A stretch of DNA of 64,000 bases from Auanema rhodensis (Eukaryota; Nematoda; Chromadorea; Rhabditida; Rhabditidae): the NCBI GenBank assembly GCA_964057225.1, contig OZ059900.1, positions 7,016,501-7,080,500 of the forward strand, in the 5' to 3' direction. Shown piece after piece: positions 48,181 through 62,400 of this stretch; position 1 is the stretch's first letter; each line of letters opens with the position of its first letter. The notes beneath the pieces are model-generated. The model saw nothing but the letters and a program-made list of their open reading frames with translations. It searched no databases and was not told where the DNA came from. The position numbers and the translations under genes were made by a program.

Positions 48181-48872
48181 AAGTTGGAGAAGAAAATGAA
48201 GAAATGTAGACGACGACGAGGAGAGAGTCAGATGATCAAAGCTCTTAGAGACACGAATAAGAAGGAACTAACTGAACGATAGTCGGTGATAGAGATTGAC
48301 TAAATATGTTACAGGTTAAGAGGGACGAAACGAGTGCGCAAGATGACATACAACTGAAGATCAGAGAAACAATTGGAACGACATAACGAGAAGGTAAAGT
48401 GATGTTGTTGAGAAGGAAAGTACAGGTCAGTCATTGAAAAACACGTTCAGGGCATACATACAGAAGAACAGACAAGAATCTCTTCGATCATCGATGCAGC
48501 TCATCGTTCCATCGCTCTCATCATTCTGCTTTCTCTTTCAATCTCTCTCTCCCTATTCTCTTCCCAACTACATTCATGAACACGTTACTTACTCATGGTC
48601 GTCTAAAAGTCATCATCACAATCTTCTTCATTGTCATCTCATTATTGAAAAAAATCTGTATTTCTTTTACATTTAAAAAATTGCGTTATTTGCCTTATCA
48701 GACAATTAATACCACCCACTAAAAAATTACAACGAAATCGATGTAAGGTAGATGAGACAAATGTAGTAATGATGATAGGTTAGCAGATCTTACGAATAAG
48801 TAGCAATTTCAAAAACTTCAAGCAGTATTAGGAATTAGTTTTAAAAATAGTATTTATGTATATACATATATG

Positions 48873-48873
48873 A

Positions 48874-48904
<31 letters not shown>

Positions 48905-48988
48905 TTAATATATGTATATGTATATATAGATATATATAGTATATCTACACATAAGTATATAAATATATATATATAGAGAGAGAGAGAG
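48873..48988. repeat. TA repeats ending in a GA repeat
   Basis: A TA run at about 48877-48901, then interrupted TA/TG repeats, a second TA run and a GAGAGAGAGAGA run at about 48975-48988. Confidence 0.8.
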
Positions 48989-51900
48989 AAATAAAGATTG
49001 ATTGATAAAACAGGGTTAACATATAAAAAAGTGAAAACCTTTTCTCCCTTCTCTCTTAAGGCTATGAATCGTTAGAAGAAATAGGGAAATAAGAACACTT
49101 CAAAGGTTATTCTCGCCGTTATAAAATAGGATGAAATGATAGAACTGTGAGGTCAACGACGACAATGCAACAACCCCGAATGCGGCAAGAAATATTAGAT
49201 TAGCAATGTAAAGATAGGCCGAGATAAATAAATATTCAATGAAGTAGTAGTTACGTCCTTTACTTAGGTTAAACTTAATCAAGCTTCAAGATTTTGATAA
49301 TATAAAAGACAGAAACAGTATAAAAGATTGTTTTCTCTAAATGACGATAAAACAGAAAAAACATAATGATATAGGAAAATTTTCAGGAAATCACATGAAA
49401 CATAATGCATGCAATTTTTATTTAATAAATATTTGCCTGTCTATTCATAATAACGTGTCTACCACCTAGCTTGTCTTATTACTTATGCATGTATCATACT
49501 TCGTGTGTGCTATTCTATATCAACAATCGGTCAGTCAATTCAGGCTTTCAATTGGCTCATTCAATATCAATTGTTTCCGTGTTCACATTAGCTCACTGAT
49601 CGCTATCATCTGATTCATAAAATATTCCTTTTTTTAGTATCAAAAACATATTTCCTGAATGAATGAACTGATAAAATAGTCAAACTACATAAAAATTTAG
49701 TGAGAATAATGTTCTCTGAAATTTGTTACATTAGACTTTTCTATCTCTCTTGATTAATTTCAATTATTTCAATTCTTTGTCTTTCCTTGCCTTGATCTCT
49801 TTCACAAAATCTCTATCTGAACATCTACAAATAACTGGTGCCTGCATATGATATCAGTATATGTTCTCTCTTTGGACATCTCTCTCTTTACCTTTAGTTT
49901 CCACTTCCTCTATTTCTCTTTTTCTTTATCTCTATTGTCCCCGTCTTTCAACCTCTTTCTCTCAATCCTTCTTCCTTTTCCTATCTCTCCCACTCACTCA
50001 CGCTGCGAGAATTTTGCACTCATCTTTTCCCATATTGTAATCTTTGGCGTTTTACGGTTTATTCCCGCTGTATGGGATTCCCTTACCAATGTTATCGAAG
50101 CGTTTACACACCCAATCAAATAACTCTTTACCTATGCTTCTTTGTTTCTCTTCTATCTTCTGTTCCTTTCAACAAATATAGACATATTAGCGTAAATACA
50201 CGTCTACCACACCCACAAAGTCTGAGAAGTTGTGATCGAGGTCGTTGATCTATGTTCAGTAACGTGCACATGTCCATGAAACGTCCTGAATACATTTTCG
50301 ACTTTCAATAGTGAACTGTTACTAGTCACAATAGCAGGTTTGCAAGAATATGACGCTGTGTTTTGCTGTTTGACGCTATTCAATTAGCATAATGAAGTTA
50401 GTTACCTCAAACTTGGTCGTATAGCAAATATAGTTCTCATCGTCATGCACTGTATGTAATCCCTGACCTTGACCAAAGTGTGAACAACAAAAACAACAAC
50501 AATCTTTGGTTCAACATGCCTCACATACATGAAGTGCTTGGCAAAATAAAGCAATTATAGCATTCTTATATGTTATGTGCTACTTTATCCTTTTGTTCTC
50601 ATTGTCTAAGTATCTGTCTTCGTCTCAGCTATGATACTATTTCGAAACTGTTTGGGGAAATAATTTTACACCTAATCTCTCTTAGTTATTTCAACTGTTC
50701 GCACAGAAAAATTTCATACAGCTCAAACATTTAGATAACATATCATGATGGCTATATGTAGAGAATAAGGTTATACATATATTGAGAGAAAACTTTTAAT
50801 TATTTGAAATGATTTACATTTTTATCAAACTTTCTTGTCAGTTTTATTAATATGTTTTCTTCAACAATCACTTACACAATATATCTGTCACTACTACTAA
50901 ATAAACTATACCATGCAAACCAGGAATATCATTGATAATGCAATTAAAGAAGAAATTCAGAAACGAAACAGAAAAATGATAATTAAAAATGAAAATAAGG
51001 AAGATGAGATTTTTGTAGTGTTATGAATTATTAGAATCGCAATTGGAGTACAAATGAACCATCTGGTTCATAATCAACTCATTACAGATTGAAAGAGAGA
51101 ATTACATTCATCATAGATTTTAGATTTTCAATAATCCAATATATGCAGAAAATATTTAGATATAGCTAAAGGAAATTGTATATATCTAATTCATATATTA
51201 TATGCATTATGCTTGCACTACATTAATAAAATCTTAAATATAAATTAATGATATATAGTACTAAATTTATTGAAAACGGAAATGACTATGGAATGATCAA
51301 AAACGAGTATAACACTAAAATTAATTAATTACTCAGCTAAAAAATAGTAAAAAAATGAAATTAAATTAATGAAATAGAATTTTGTTTTGAAAAAAAAAGA
51401 TAATATGAAAGAAAAACTAACTTGAATTTTTTTATAAAACTTAAAACAATACTGAATTAGGAATCAAATCATTAACTTTTGATCTACAGCTCTATGTACA
51501 TATCTTTTTGTATTCAACTCATGATTTAACTTATTAAAATCAAACGCTTGCTATAAAAAAATTTGATGAATCATATAAGAATTTATAAATCAATAGCTAA
51601 ACGAGAAGTTTATTATCATTTTCAGTCAAAATCTAATGAAAAAAGGGTATAAATAAAATATATACTATATGTATCAAGCTAAATGAAAACGTAGCCCAGG
51701 TGATAAAACGATTGATATCATCTGCTTTATATAAAATAATTTCAATCAATTACTTGTACGTAAAAAAAAACGAATTTTGACTTAGATATAGTTCATGTAT
51801 AAGTAGGCAGCGTCAAAAAAACATTTGAATGCATTGGACTATTCAATAATTAATGCAATGAATCAGTTGATTGCTTCACAAATAAAACAGAAAAACGGAT

Positions 51901-54900
51901 CTTTCATGCTCTTCTATCGTTAGGATAAGCGAAAATGACTATGAGAATGGAAAAATAAATCATGAAAAGGGAAAGTATTGGAATAATGACAGTTTGTAGT
52001 TTTTTTGGTTTGAATTCCACATTATAATAATATTCTAAAATTGTTGATCAATAAAATTTTTGAGAGAAATTGAGCTCAGGCTTGCAACATCAGCAATTTA
52101 TCCAAACAAAAAATTATTCTAATTAAATTGCAACTAAACTTGAATTGAATAGCTAATGCCTATTTTAAAATAGTTCAATGAATATAGTCTTCAAAAAAAG
52201 AATATAAAGTGAGAATTCGAAAGGAGGGATTTGAATCACGATTGAGTGAAAGTTTGATCAGATTACAAAAGAGAATGCTCGAAATTTCTCAACATAAGAA
52301 CAAAAAAATGTTTTAAAATACTAAAAAATGATTATTTATTAAATTATGAACATCTTCTGATCAATTTCAAAAAAACAGATACAAAAAAATTTGAAACGCT
52401 TTAGTTTGTAGAAAGTTCGAATAGATAAATGTGATTGTTAATGGTGTAGGCGAGGAAAATGAAATTGACAGCTGCTTATCACGTGCGAACCATACATCAA
52501 ACGACACCAAAGTTAATTCATCTCATTAGAATTGTTCGAAATTAAACAAAATTGAATTAATACGAGAAACTCTGTTCATTCTAGTCTGAGTGAATCCAAA
52601 AGATGTTCGGATAGCAAAAAATTTTTAAACATGACCAATGAAGTCGAAATGAACAAGTGAAGATGTTGGAGAAAAAAATTGATAGAACTGATAAAAGAAA
52701 CCAATATATATGTCAAATATTGAAATAATCTGTTCATATAAACAATATTTTGAAATATTGATTGTTGCGCAAACAAAATTGAAAAGAAGCACAAGTTCTC
52801 ATTATGCTCATGTTTCCATTTTTGTTCAACAGTTTGGAAAATAGAATGCAAAAATAGAAAAAAACTCACGTAAGAAAGATAAATAGAGTCAGAGCAAAAA
52901 GAGATATATGAGAAGAGAGGTCAATTTTGGAGCGAAACTGTTGAATATTCCCCAACTGTCTTGATGTTTTTAATTCACCCGGCAAATGCTTTATATGTCT
53001 CCATGAAAACCTTTGTTCCTTCTTTCATCTATTTTTATCTCTCTATCTCTTTCTCGCACCCTTTAATTGTCCTCTGTCTGTTTCTTTTCCATACAACTCA
53101 CTGTTTTGGTCATGTACTGCAATTCGACAAGACAGCCACTTGAAATCAAATATCTGGAGAAAAAATCAAAAACTCAAGAGAACATGTAACCATCAATAGT
53201 TGATCTAAATCTGTTGACATACGTGTATGTTTAGGTGTCTCTATATATGTAACTAAAATTTTTGAATAGCGTTTTCTATATATTGACCCAGGTACATATA
53301 GGAAGCATATATTTCATTGTTTATCGTGTTCAGTGGCGAAAAAAAAAGAAAATATTACATATATGCGCACCATTCTAATTTTGAAAAGAGGACAGATAGA
53401 GTAGAGATGATCGTGAAATCGATTTGAAGACAAATAGCACATGCAAAAAATGAGAAAAAAACAGATAAATTGAAAGGTACACAACGGCAACGCCTTTTTT
53501 TATTTGAAGCAGACCAATTGAGGAAGATTTTTTCAAAAAAATTGAGAAAGCAAACAATAGTTAAATCTGTGTTGAGCTTAATAGCTGTTTTGCAGACATG
53601 TACGATCATGTAGTAATCGATCGAGCAAGTTTTCTTTATTGAACTTTGAGAAAAAACTGCTTTTGCATTCATATAATGACTGATAATTGTCTAGATTACG
53701 TCTATAGTTGCCAATCTCGTATGCCTTATCAGTTTATTGAAAAATTGCGAGAAAACTAAAATGAAAAAAAGGAAAAAAAATAAATGAACGAAAACAGATA
53801 GGATAATTAAGATATAATAATGAAGAGAGAGAGTATTAGTGTATGTATATAAACAAATAAAAAATTATTTTAATCACTAGTTAAGAAGAAAAACTATAAT
53901 CTTCGAAAAATGCAACAGGATCACACTTGCGGGTTCGTACTTTGCTTGTAAAATGAAATATCTTTATGACTTATATTTAAGTGTTGGTTGTTAGCTGCGT
54001 ACAATTAGAGTGCAAATAAAAATAAGTATCAAACATGAAAAACAAGCAATGAATAGCATTTGCGGTAAAAAAAACTAATGAAGACTGATCAATGGTGAGT
54101 GTAGTTTGATACAAACCTTGAGATGAACTAAAAACTATACAAACAATTGTGTGTAACCCGATTTAACATCAGAAGAAAAATGAAAGCAGCGCTTGTGAAA
54201 ACACAAAAACGGACAAAAAAAACGAGTGGAAGAGGGTGTGTGGTTACCTCCTTACAAAGAATTCAAGGTATTTCATTGAATAAATACACTGGCTAGATTG
54301 AGTATTGGCTTCATGAGTTACTACACTTCAACAAAGAAGCACATAAACACTCATACATATATTTTGTGTTTTTTATTCGATAATAGACGTGAAACCTGAT
54401 TTCATTGAAACGCATTGTAAAAGTTATTAATTATATCGGTGAGTAGTTGAGTAATTGCAAAAGATATGTTCGTACAAGCAAGTACTATAAATTCGATCTA
54501 ATGAAGTTAACGAAGAAGATTTTATTGCGAGGACTTTTAAGCGGAAATCTGTTGAATTTGCTTTTAGTTGAGTAATATATCTTGAAATCCAAAAGCTAAG
54601 AGATATTATTTAAAATGTTCTGATTCAAACACACTAAGATGCAGTGGATAGCCATTTGGTAAGGACAGTGTACGCGATCTAGGGAAATTGTTACACAAAC
54701 GGTTTGGCAGAGACAGAAGCAGAAACAATATAGTAATAAATAAATATAGCTTTCAGAGTCAATAATTTGTTGTTCTAATTTTTAAATTAAATATGATTTA
54801 AGAATACAAATCAAAATTCATATTTTAAAACCTATGAGATTTGAACAAAATTCAAAAGATGACTTAATGTTAAAAATGAAAAAATAATCTCTAAATGTTG

Positions 54901-55811
54901 TCAATATTTAATATTAAATAACATAACTAAAATATTATTTTTCGAATAAAATTTTCATAATAAATGAGATACTCATTAAAATATTCGATAAGGTTAAATG
55001 AATCAAAGACGCAATGAACTAAAAGTTCTTGAAAAGCACGCCACCTGACCGCGCGTCAGTTGTTCTGTACAATATGTAGAACCAAATGACTATGAAACAG
55101 ATGATGCAAAATAAAATATCAATACTCAGCGCATACCCTTTATCAACATACCATTAAAAAACATTTTTTGAGTTTTGGGTTGTTCTAAAACTCAAGATTG
55201 ATGAGGCAGTATTGTGAAATAATCATAATAACTTTTCCATACATAAACAATTACTTTTTGAAAAAATTAAAGTTTAATAAATTAAGAATTTATTACGGTA
55301 CTGTTTTCTTCATGTTTTCCGGGAGTTTTTTTCGTTTTCAGAAAACAAATTTTTTCTGTTATAATTGCATCATGTGCTCCAATCATAAAGCTTTGCTCCA
55401 ATGCAAATCCCATTTTAATGATTCAAACAGAAAAGAGAATTTAATGAAAAGTTTTTTTTGAAAATATTCCATTTTGTTCAAAATTTTACAGAATATGTTT
55501 TTGAATTCCAAAGTATACACATCGACTTTATTATTCGAGTAACAGATATTCTGTGAATTTTGACTATTTTATTATTTGCACTTAAATTTTGTTTACAAAT
55601 ATATACTTCTGTTATTCTGAAATTATTTCAAGAAGTTAGCGAAGTTTTAAGCATATACACAGAACAATAAACATTCTTTCTGTTTGAATTAAAGCTTCGT
55701 AAAGGTTTTAGGTAGTGCCTATGTTTACTTTTTTTCAGTATGTATGTACTCATAAAGCAGATTTTTAGCTGTAATTTCAAATATAAGAATATATTTGCAG
55801 TTTTATCGGCG

Positions 55812-55826
55812 TTTTCTTTTATATAG
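55812..55826 (+). promoter_or_regulatory. Acceptor-like site before the C2CD5 start
   Basis: TTTTCTTTTATATAG ends 22 bases before the predicted ATG at 55849. It is a candidate spliced-leader acceptor or the end of a 5' UTR intron. Confidence 0.4.
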
Positions 55827-55848
55827 TAGGCTAATCAATTAATTTAAA

Positions 55849-58800
55849 ATGTTGGTACCTGTCTGTTGTGAGCGTTTACCTGTTCGACTGGAAGTCAAAG
55901 TAATTTCAGCGAAAGGATTACCTATAATGAATAAGGTATAGAATGAAAAAAAACAATAATCAATGTGATTTTCAGTCTGTTAATTCAACAGATGGTTATG
56001 TAGATATCCGATATGGAGATTTTGAAGAAAAAACTGAGGTATTTTATCAGAATGGATGAGTTTTAACCTTTCTTCCATTCTTCAAGGTTGTGACAAGTTT
56101 AAATCCTGAGTGGAATGATACACAACATGTTCTTGATACTGATGAGAAAGAACTTACAGAACAACTTCTGCAATTCAGGTTGGTGTTTAAATCTTCTAAT
56201 CTAATTAATCTATTAAAATTTATGTTTCAGAATAATGGATTATGATACTTACACGGCTAATGATGCGATTGGTCGTGTAGACGTTGATTGCAGTATATTT
56301 GTAGAAAAAATGAGAATGAATAGCGAGGAAGCGTTTGAAGACACATGCACGATGCCTATTTACGACTCAATGAATGGTTTTAATTTGTTATTAATCGGGT
56401 ATAAACCTTTTTTTTCATTTAGGATTCTGTGGTGAACTGGTTTTTCAACTGAATATTCATCTTTTAATCAATTTTGATCATAGAAATTATGTTCAAATTT
56501 TCTCAGGTAAATTAAAACGTAATTTTCTGATTTCACTATTTTTCTGTATTTTTAGAATTTCAAGTTCCACCTGGTCATAAAGTTGTAGAGATTGGCGGAT
56601 TAGTCAATGATTTGCGTTGCGTTGTTGATCCAGATCATGAGTGGATTGATAGGTAATCTGTGTATAATAACACTGTTTGAAGAAGTTATTCCAATTCCCT
56701 AACTTTAGAATAAGATCAAATCGAGCAACAAATTCTGCTAGATTAACAGTTATTAGGGAAAGCTTACGATTGGCTGCTGTTGCTCTAGCTTCAAAAGTTG
56801 GGAAAATGGATTTCAATGCTATTGTTGGGTAAAAACTGTTAAATTTGTAAAAGCTGAGTTATGAGGTATTTTTTAGGTATAACGAATGCATTGATATTGA
56901 AGAACCAAGTTCCCATTTCATTACTGTTCGTGTTATTGGGACAGCTATACGAACTGCTCCTATAATGGAAAACATTCTACCATTTCTAGAAATGTCACCA
57001 TTTCCTATTTTCACTATAAGCGCTATTCCTATACTCAGGTTAACTTTGATTTCTTGCATTTTGTTAATAAATCAGGATTTGTAGTCAGTTGGGTATTGGA
57101 GCTGTAGTATCTGCAAAAGCTGTTCATATTCTAGACGATGATGATGAAGAACCGGAAGCTGTACGGAGAAGGTATGTGAATGATTTGTATGAATGCTGAA
57201 GGTAGTTTAGTTGGTGGAACGAGCTGCGCGTTGAATTGAACCAGCAGTCATTAAGCTTGGGATGTAATATTGTTATTGGGTATTCCGAACAATTATATGT
57301 GAATAATGGTCGTTAATCTCAAGCCTTATACTGATTTTGAAGTTTATTAATTTAGGGTTAGCATTTTTGAGTTGTTTCGGCACAGCTGTATTAGTTGACT
57401 TTGAAATGACTTCGCGTTTTCATTATGGACTATATCAAGTACGTTCAGGATCGACAGCTATAAGCGAAAAATCAAGTCTGTTCATCATTCATTTTTTTAT
57501 CATTATTCTCATTATAGTTGGAAAACTAATCACGAAACAGTTAAATAGTGAAATTCATTGTAGTACATTCCACACAACATTAGCCGACGGTGATAATACA
57601 GTAAAATCACCTCATTTAGCTAAATGTACAAAGTGCAAGTAAATAGTTACTTGATTATTAGTTGTTTCACTATTATTTCAGCGAATCTGTTTCGAATTTT
57701 ATTTTTTCTACAACAGAATGTCCTCCATCATGTTATATTCAAGGCAATAATAGTTTTATACAGGTGATTTCTTGCATATTTATTTTATAATAGTGAGTGA
57801 ATAGGTTTGTGTAGCTAAAAAGCTGAATGATTGCGATGATCGAGATGATACTGGACAAGAATTAAGCACTGTTTGTTTTTCAAAAATATTTTGTGTATGC
57901 ATTCAATCTTTAGGCTTTGCCTTTTTTGGATCATGAACTTTTTAGTCGTCTTATGGCTGAATCAAAAGTTATTAATCCTTCAGCTAACGCTATTTTTGAT
58001 ATACGTTTCACATATGCAATCAACGAGGAGTTAATTATTTGTGTAGCTACTGGTATTCTTGTTCGTCTTGTAATAATACCGGTATAATTTTCAATAGTTC
58101 ACCTTTAAACTTATATTTTTTGAAAGAATCCAATTCCAACGACTGCTCAGTCCCCACTTGGTTTAAGCGCTTTTCAAAAATATAACGATGCCCGCAGATT
58201 TTCTTGGAGTAGCGTACGAGACGCTATTCGTTTTCGAGGTCAAGTAACAACACCCGGTGTTTCTATACGCACAATCAATCTGTAAATTTAGATTAGAAAT
58301 TAGAAATATCTTGGTTTATAAACATTTGCAGCAATTCACTAAACAAGATTGATGATGTTGATAAAATTAAAAAAAATGCGTGGTCAGATATTTTAAGAAG
58401 GAGGCAAATGGAGAAAGAGAGATTAGGTCAGATGTTATTCGAGCGTCAACTTGGAGCTTATATTGGATACATAGATGTAAGATTAGCACAAAATGGAAAC
58501 ACGGTAGAGGTTTAATGCTATGCATATCAAATTAAGTATTTTCAGGTCGCTGGTATTCATATAGCACCCACAGTGTTTACGTTTTTAAAGCCAAAAGATG
58601 ATGCAGGTCCACGTCAGTATCTTGGACGATGGAGTGATCTCATCATTCGGTATATAGTGGTTTTGTATTATATATTGAATATTTTGCTTCATTTGTAGAG
58701 AAGACGATGTTAAAGATGTGAATGAAGCAGAATACTTTATTGCCAATACATTAGAAGGGCAGCTGAATAATATTCGACGTATATCAGCATCATATTCTGC

Positions 58801-58912
58801 TGAAGGCTATGCAGCAAATTTTCGAATCAATGTTTGCCAATTTTCGATAAGCAGCCAAAAAGCATACCTCATCCTCAATTCAACTTGCAGTCTTTATAAT
58901 TCAGACTTCTAA
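55849..58912 (+). CDS. c2cd5: C2 domain protein C2CD5 (CDP138 family)
   Basis: In mammals C2CD5 binds Ca and phospholipid through its C2 domain and promotes insulin-stimulated GLUT4 vesicle fusion. Exons: 55849-55935, 55976-56038, 56087-56178, 56231-56376, 56423-56506, 56556-56652, 56709-56828, 56877-57038, 57085-57171, 57211-57308, 57356-57475, 57518-57638, 57682-57763, 57805-57870, 57914-58081, 58127-58281, 58332-58476, 58546-58649, 58699-58912; 736 residues against about 1,000 in human. C2 domain about 10-115, with the Ca-loop segment MDYDTYTANDAIG (Asp84, Asp86, Asp92). Family-specific segments follow in order: DPDHEWIDRIRSNRATNSAR, NAIVGYNECIDIE, the GIGAVVSAKAV...WWNEL block, GCNIVIGYSE, HLAKCTKC, and the C-terminal AYLILNSTCSLYNS. 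The first Ca-ligand position is Asn28 instead of Asp. Introns are only 39-69 bases, and one of 42 bases (57476-57517) is in frame. Confidence 0.95.
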
Positions 58913-59205
58913 CTTTGACTCCTTATAATCCATATTTTATTTGTAAATATAAATATAGTTAATAATTATTAATATTAATATTTAAGCTTTAATTAACGTT
59001 TACTATAGCAGGAACTATTAATATTCATTCGTATATGTATAAATCTTTCTCAGCATAACAAATTGATTTTAAAACATCAATTTACTTTTAATATCTACAC
59101 GACTTGTTGATATTTTTGTTATACTTATGAGCTAAAACTATTTCATTTGAAAAGAAAGCTCTTTGTTTTAAATCTCATATGCCTATTGTTATAATATACA
59201 TAATG

Positions 59206-59211
59206 AATAAA
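59206..59211 (+). terminator. Candidate poly(A) signal of C2CD5
   Basis: AATAAA about 295 bases after the stop codon. It is a motif match only. Confidence 0.35.
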
Positions 59212-59450
59212 AATATTGCTATTGAGTAAAAAAGTTTAATGAATAGACGCTAAACTGATTAATGAATTGAATGTACTAACCATTATATTCCAGAAAAGAA
59301 TGGCAATGAGATTTTATAGAAGATATGTTTGTCTTTTAAAATGCAAACGACAAAATTATTCGGAGAAGGAAATGAAACTCTTGTATAATTCTTAGAAAGA
59401 ATTTCCTTGTTTCCTTTTTTCCTTCGCTTTTCTTTTCATTTCATTTTAGT

Positions 59451-59473
59451 GCCTGCTAATCCTGATAGCAGGC
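59451..59473. repeat. 8-bp GC-containing inverted repeat
   Basis: GCCTGCTA (59451-59458) and TAGCAGGC (59466-59473) are perfect complements around a 7-base loop. The GC content of the arms is well above the local average, so the hairpin would be stable. It follows a pyrimidine-rich stretch about 540 bases after the C2CD5 stop. Confidence 0.6.
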
Positions 59474-62400
59474 TCATATCCAGTAACGGTTATCATTATA
59501 TAGCATTTGACATAAATATAGAATACACACACTTATTATATGTATATATATACGTGTGCTCAATATAATACTGAACTACTTCTCTTTTTTGAAAAAATTT
59601 TGAAGAAAGATTCAGAAAAGTGTAATTGCCTTTACAAATTTCTTTTGCTACATTTAATATAAAATTTTATTCGCTTATGCTTTGTGTATTTTAAGTCTTC
59701 ATTTTACATATATAGGCTAATTCTATTCAATATAGCGTTATTTTATATCTCTCAATATCCTATATTATCCTTTCTTTCTGTTAAAAAAGTTGTTAATTTT
59801 CACAGATGATTGATTAGGCCGCCAGGACATTCTATCATCCGATTGAACACCCTGTTCTTTTGAAAAAACTAGCGAAGATGGCACACGCCGACAATTATTC
59901 GTTTTTTCAAGGTTTCAATTGAAAGTATCGAATGACCTCACAATCACAATTTGAATAATAATGATATTTAGATAGCGGTAAAAGCAAAGATTTGCTTTTC
60001 AATGATTTTCAAATCATTGACATATCTTCTTATAGTGTTAATCGCCTTTTTCTAATATACATTACTTTTGATTATCTAAGTCCTATTCAATATGTAAGAT
60101 TATCAAAGAAAAGAACTTCAAAGACTATTTCCCGCCGGATTTGAGCAGAAAAAATGATTCAAAAAGTGAAAGAACAGATTATTAATATATGTAAATGTAT
60201 TCATTATAGTATAACATATATTTTTTTATTCAATCTCCGACTAGAATATGGATTTTGAATATCTTTTTCAATAACTTTTTTCCGTGAATACATATTTTTT
60301 TCTAAAATCAGTATAACAATAGCCTGAAATTGAAAATCATCATATTTGATAGCTTTTTTGAAAACTGAGTGGGATTTGAATTAAGATACACGACAGATCT
60401 TTTCACTTTTTTTACTTCCAGTGATATTTTATCCGGAATGTTGAATTTGGCGTACGAGTAGGAGAAATAAAAACTTTTTGTTTCGCTTTTTTATACATTT
60501 TGAAATCCTTGTCACAGGTGCGCCTTTATTCGTCACATTTGTTTGGATGTACTTTCTGTTCTGAACTATTCTTTCAGTTTCTAACATTCAACTATGCCCT
60601 TAACAAGCTTCCGTATGTTTTCCAGACTTTTCATGAAAAGATTATTTGAAATGTTGATACGCTCCGCCACAAAGCCATATGTAAAAAATTGGAAAAGAAA
60701 AAAAGATGATTTTTCTTGAGAAACCAGCTGGTGTGAATGTATGTATGTATCGTGAGTGGGTATATGTGTAAGCTTTCTTTAATCGTATTCTCTCTAATTT
60801 TCTTGTTCTTTCTTGAGCTCTCTGTTCTTAAGATATTTGTGTCTTTTCACTATAACATCATCATTTTCATCATCCTCATTATTATAACCAATTGGCTATC
60901 TCGAGCTGTCAGTATGTGATGTTCATGTTCAACGGATTGTTGCGGTTATCGGATCTTCTTGAGATACAACAGCAAGTGTCCACTATTTTTTGTTCTCGTA
61001 GATATTTCTTGGGCTGCTCAAGTTTTCAAACATTTTAAACTTGGCGCAAAAATAATATTTTGTTAAAAAAAAGTAAATTTATTACTGCGTTAAGTTTAAA
61101 AGAGATTATCTGTAGTTTTCATGACACTTTACATATCTTTCATGTTTTATCAACCCAATTTAACGATAGAAACAGTGATAATTAGAATTACGCGATAAGA
61201 CAAGATGATTCAATAGTCTTTGTTTTATATAGCATTAGCATACTCTTCAAGATGCAATCTAATACACAACACCAATGCTCATTAAAGTTGTTCATTATCA
61301 TTTTCTCATCTAGTTCTTACAAATGAGAATAGGTCAATATTAATAAGAAAAGCTTCTTGTGACGACTGTTTTAATAATTTGCTATGATCATTTCATTTCA
61401 CTTTATCATGCCGTTATTGTATGTGGCCCATATTTTCCGAAAACGTTTTTATTCAGATAACCATATCATGGACAAAAAAAAAGAAAATAGAAATCATATA
61501 CATAGCTCTATATATAAAAATAATACGTTTTATCTATTGTTTTTATAAAGATTTTACAACAAATTTTCTGATATAAAGCGAAGGATATACCTTTTTGATT
61601 ACCTAAATCGTATAATTATTTCCATCAACTGAGTTATAATACGCGGATGCTTACCGAGCTGTAATGTTTGATTCTTTAAAATATGCTATAATCATACATG
61701 CGAGACAGCCCAAATAATGAAATTGTTGCTTTGTGTAGTTTGCTTTATATGTATATATATATTAGTTATACCTTATTTAGTCATAAAACTTATAATTTGA
61801 GCTAAAAAAGATAAATGAGTGAAGGAATAGTATATTAATATGATTGCTATATAGTAGATTAGTTACATTCGAAATGTATTATCTTTAGAAAATATTATTG
61901 TTTTAGAACGTTGATATATGATGTTCTCAGCTTATGTGTGTACTTGACCTCAAGGAAGTGTTCATTATTACTAACTAATGCTTATTTTAAGCGCTTTATT
62001 ATTATTCAACTATAACTACTTAGTATAGCTTTATATAGTTGTAAATAGTATATTTTTTCATAGAACCATCTCTATTTCCTAATCTTGAGCTTATTTCTCT
62101 CTGTATCTGTCCAGAAAAAAAAATAATTGCAAACTTTCGTAATCAAATTAATAAGTTGTAAAATGTATATGGACTGTCTGCTAAACGTCTAAGTTTACAA
62201 CTTGATACTATTTCTATCATCTTTTCTTTCTTCGTTAATGTTATAGTGTTCATTTCTGTTATGAATTGTCTAGCATTGTAAACGAATAGGTGTCTGTCAT
62301 GTATACAACAGAATGTAATCAGGTTAATGAATGATTGTTATATGATCATAATTAAAATCTGATTAGCAAATCTGCTACCTGTCTTGTCAGCAATATTCTT

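Larger units (their letters stand above)
46318..55820. other. 9.5 kb gene-free region between divergent genes
   Basis: Lies between the receptor (-) and C2CD5 (+) starts. Contents: an AAT microsatellite (47080-47101), a long purine-rich stretch (47990-48440) with a GA run, pyrimidine-rich DNA (48490-48560 and 49740-50010), and TA runs near 48875-48975. No frame with family features or splice partners was found. Promoters and noncoding first exons of both genes should lie here. Confidence 0.6.
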
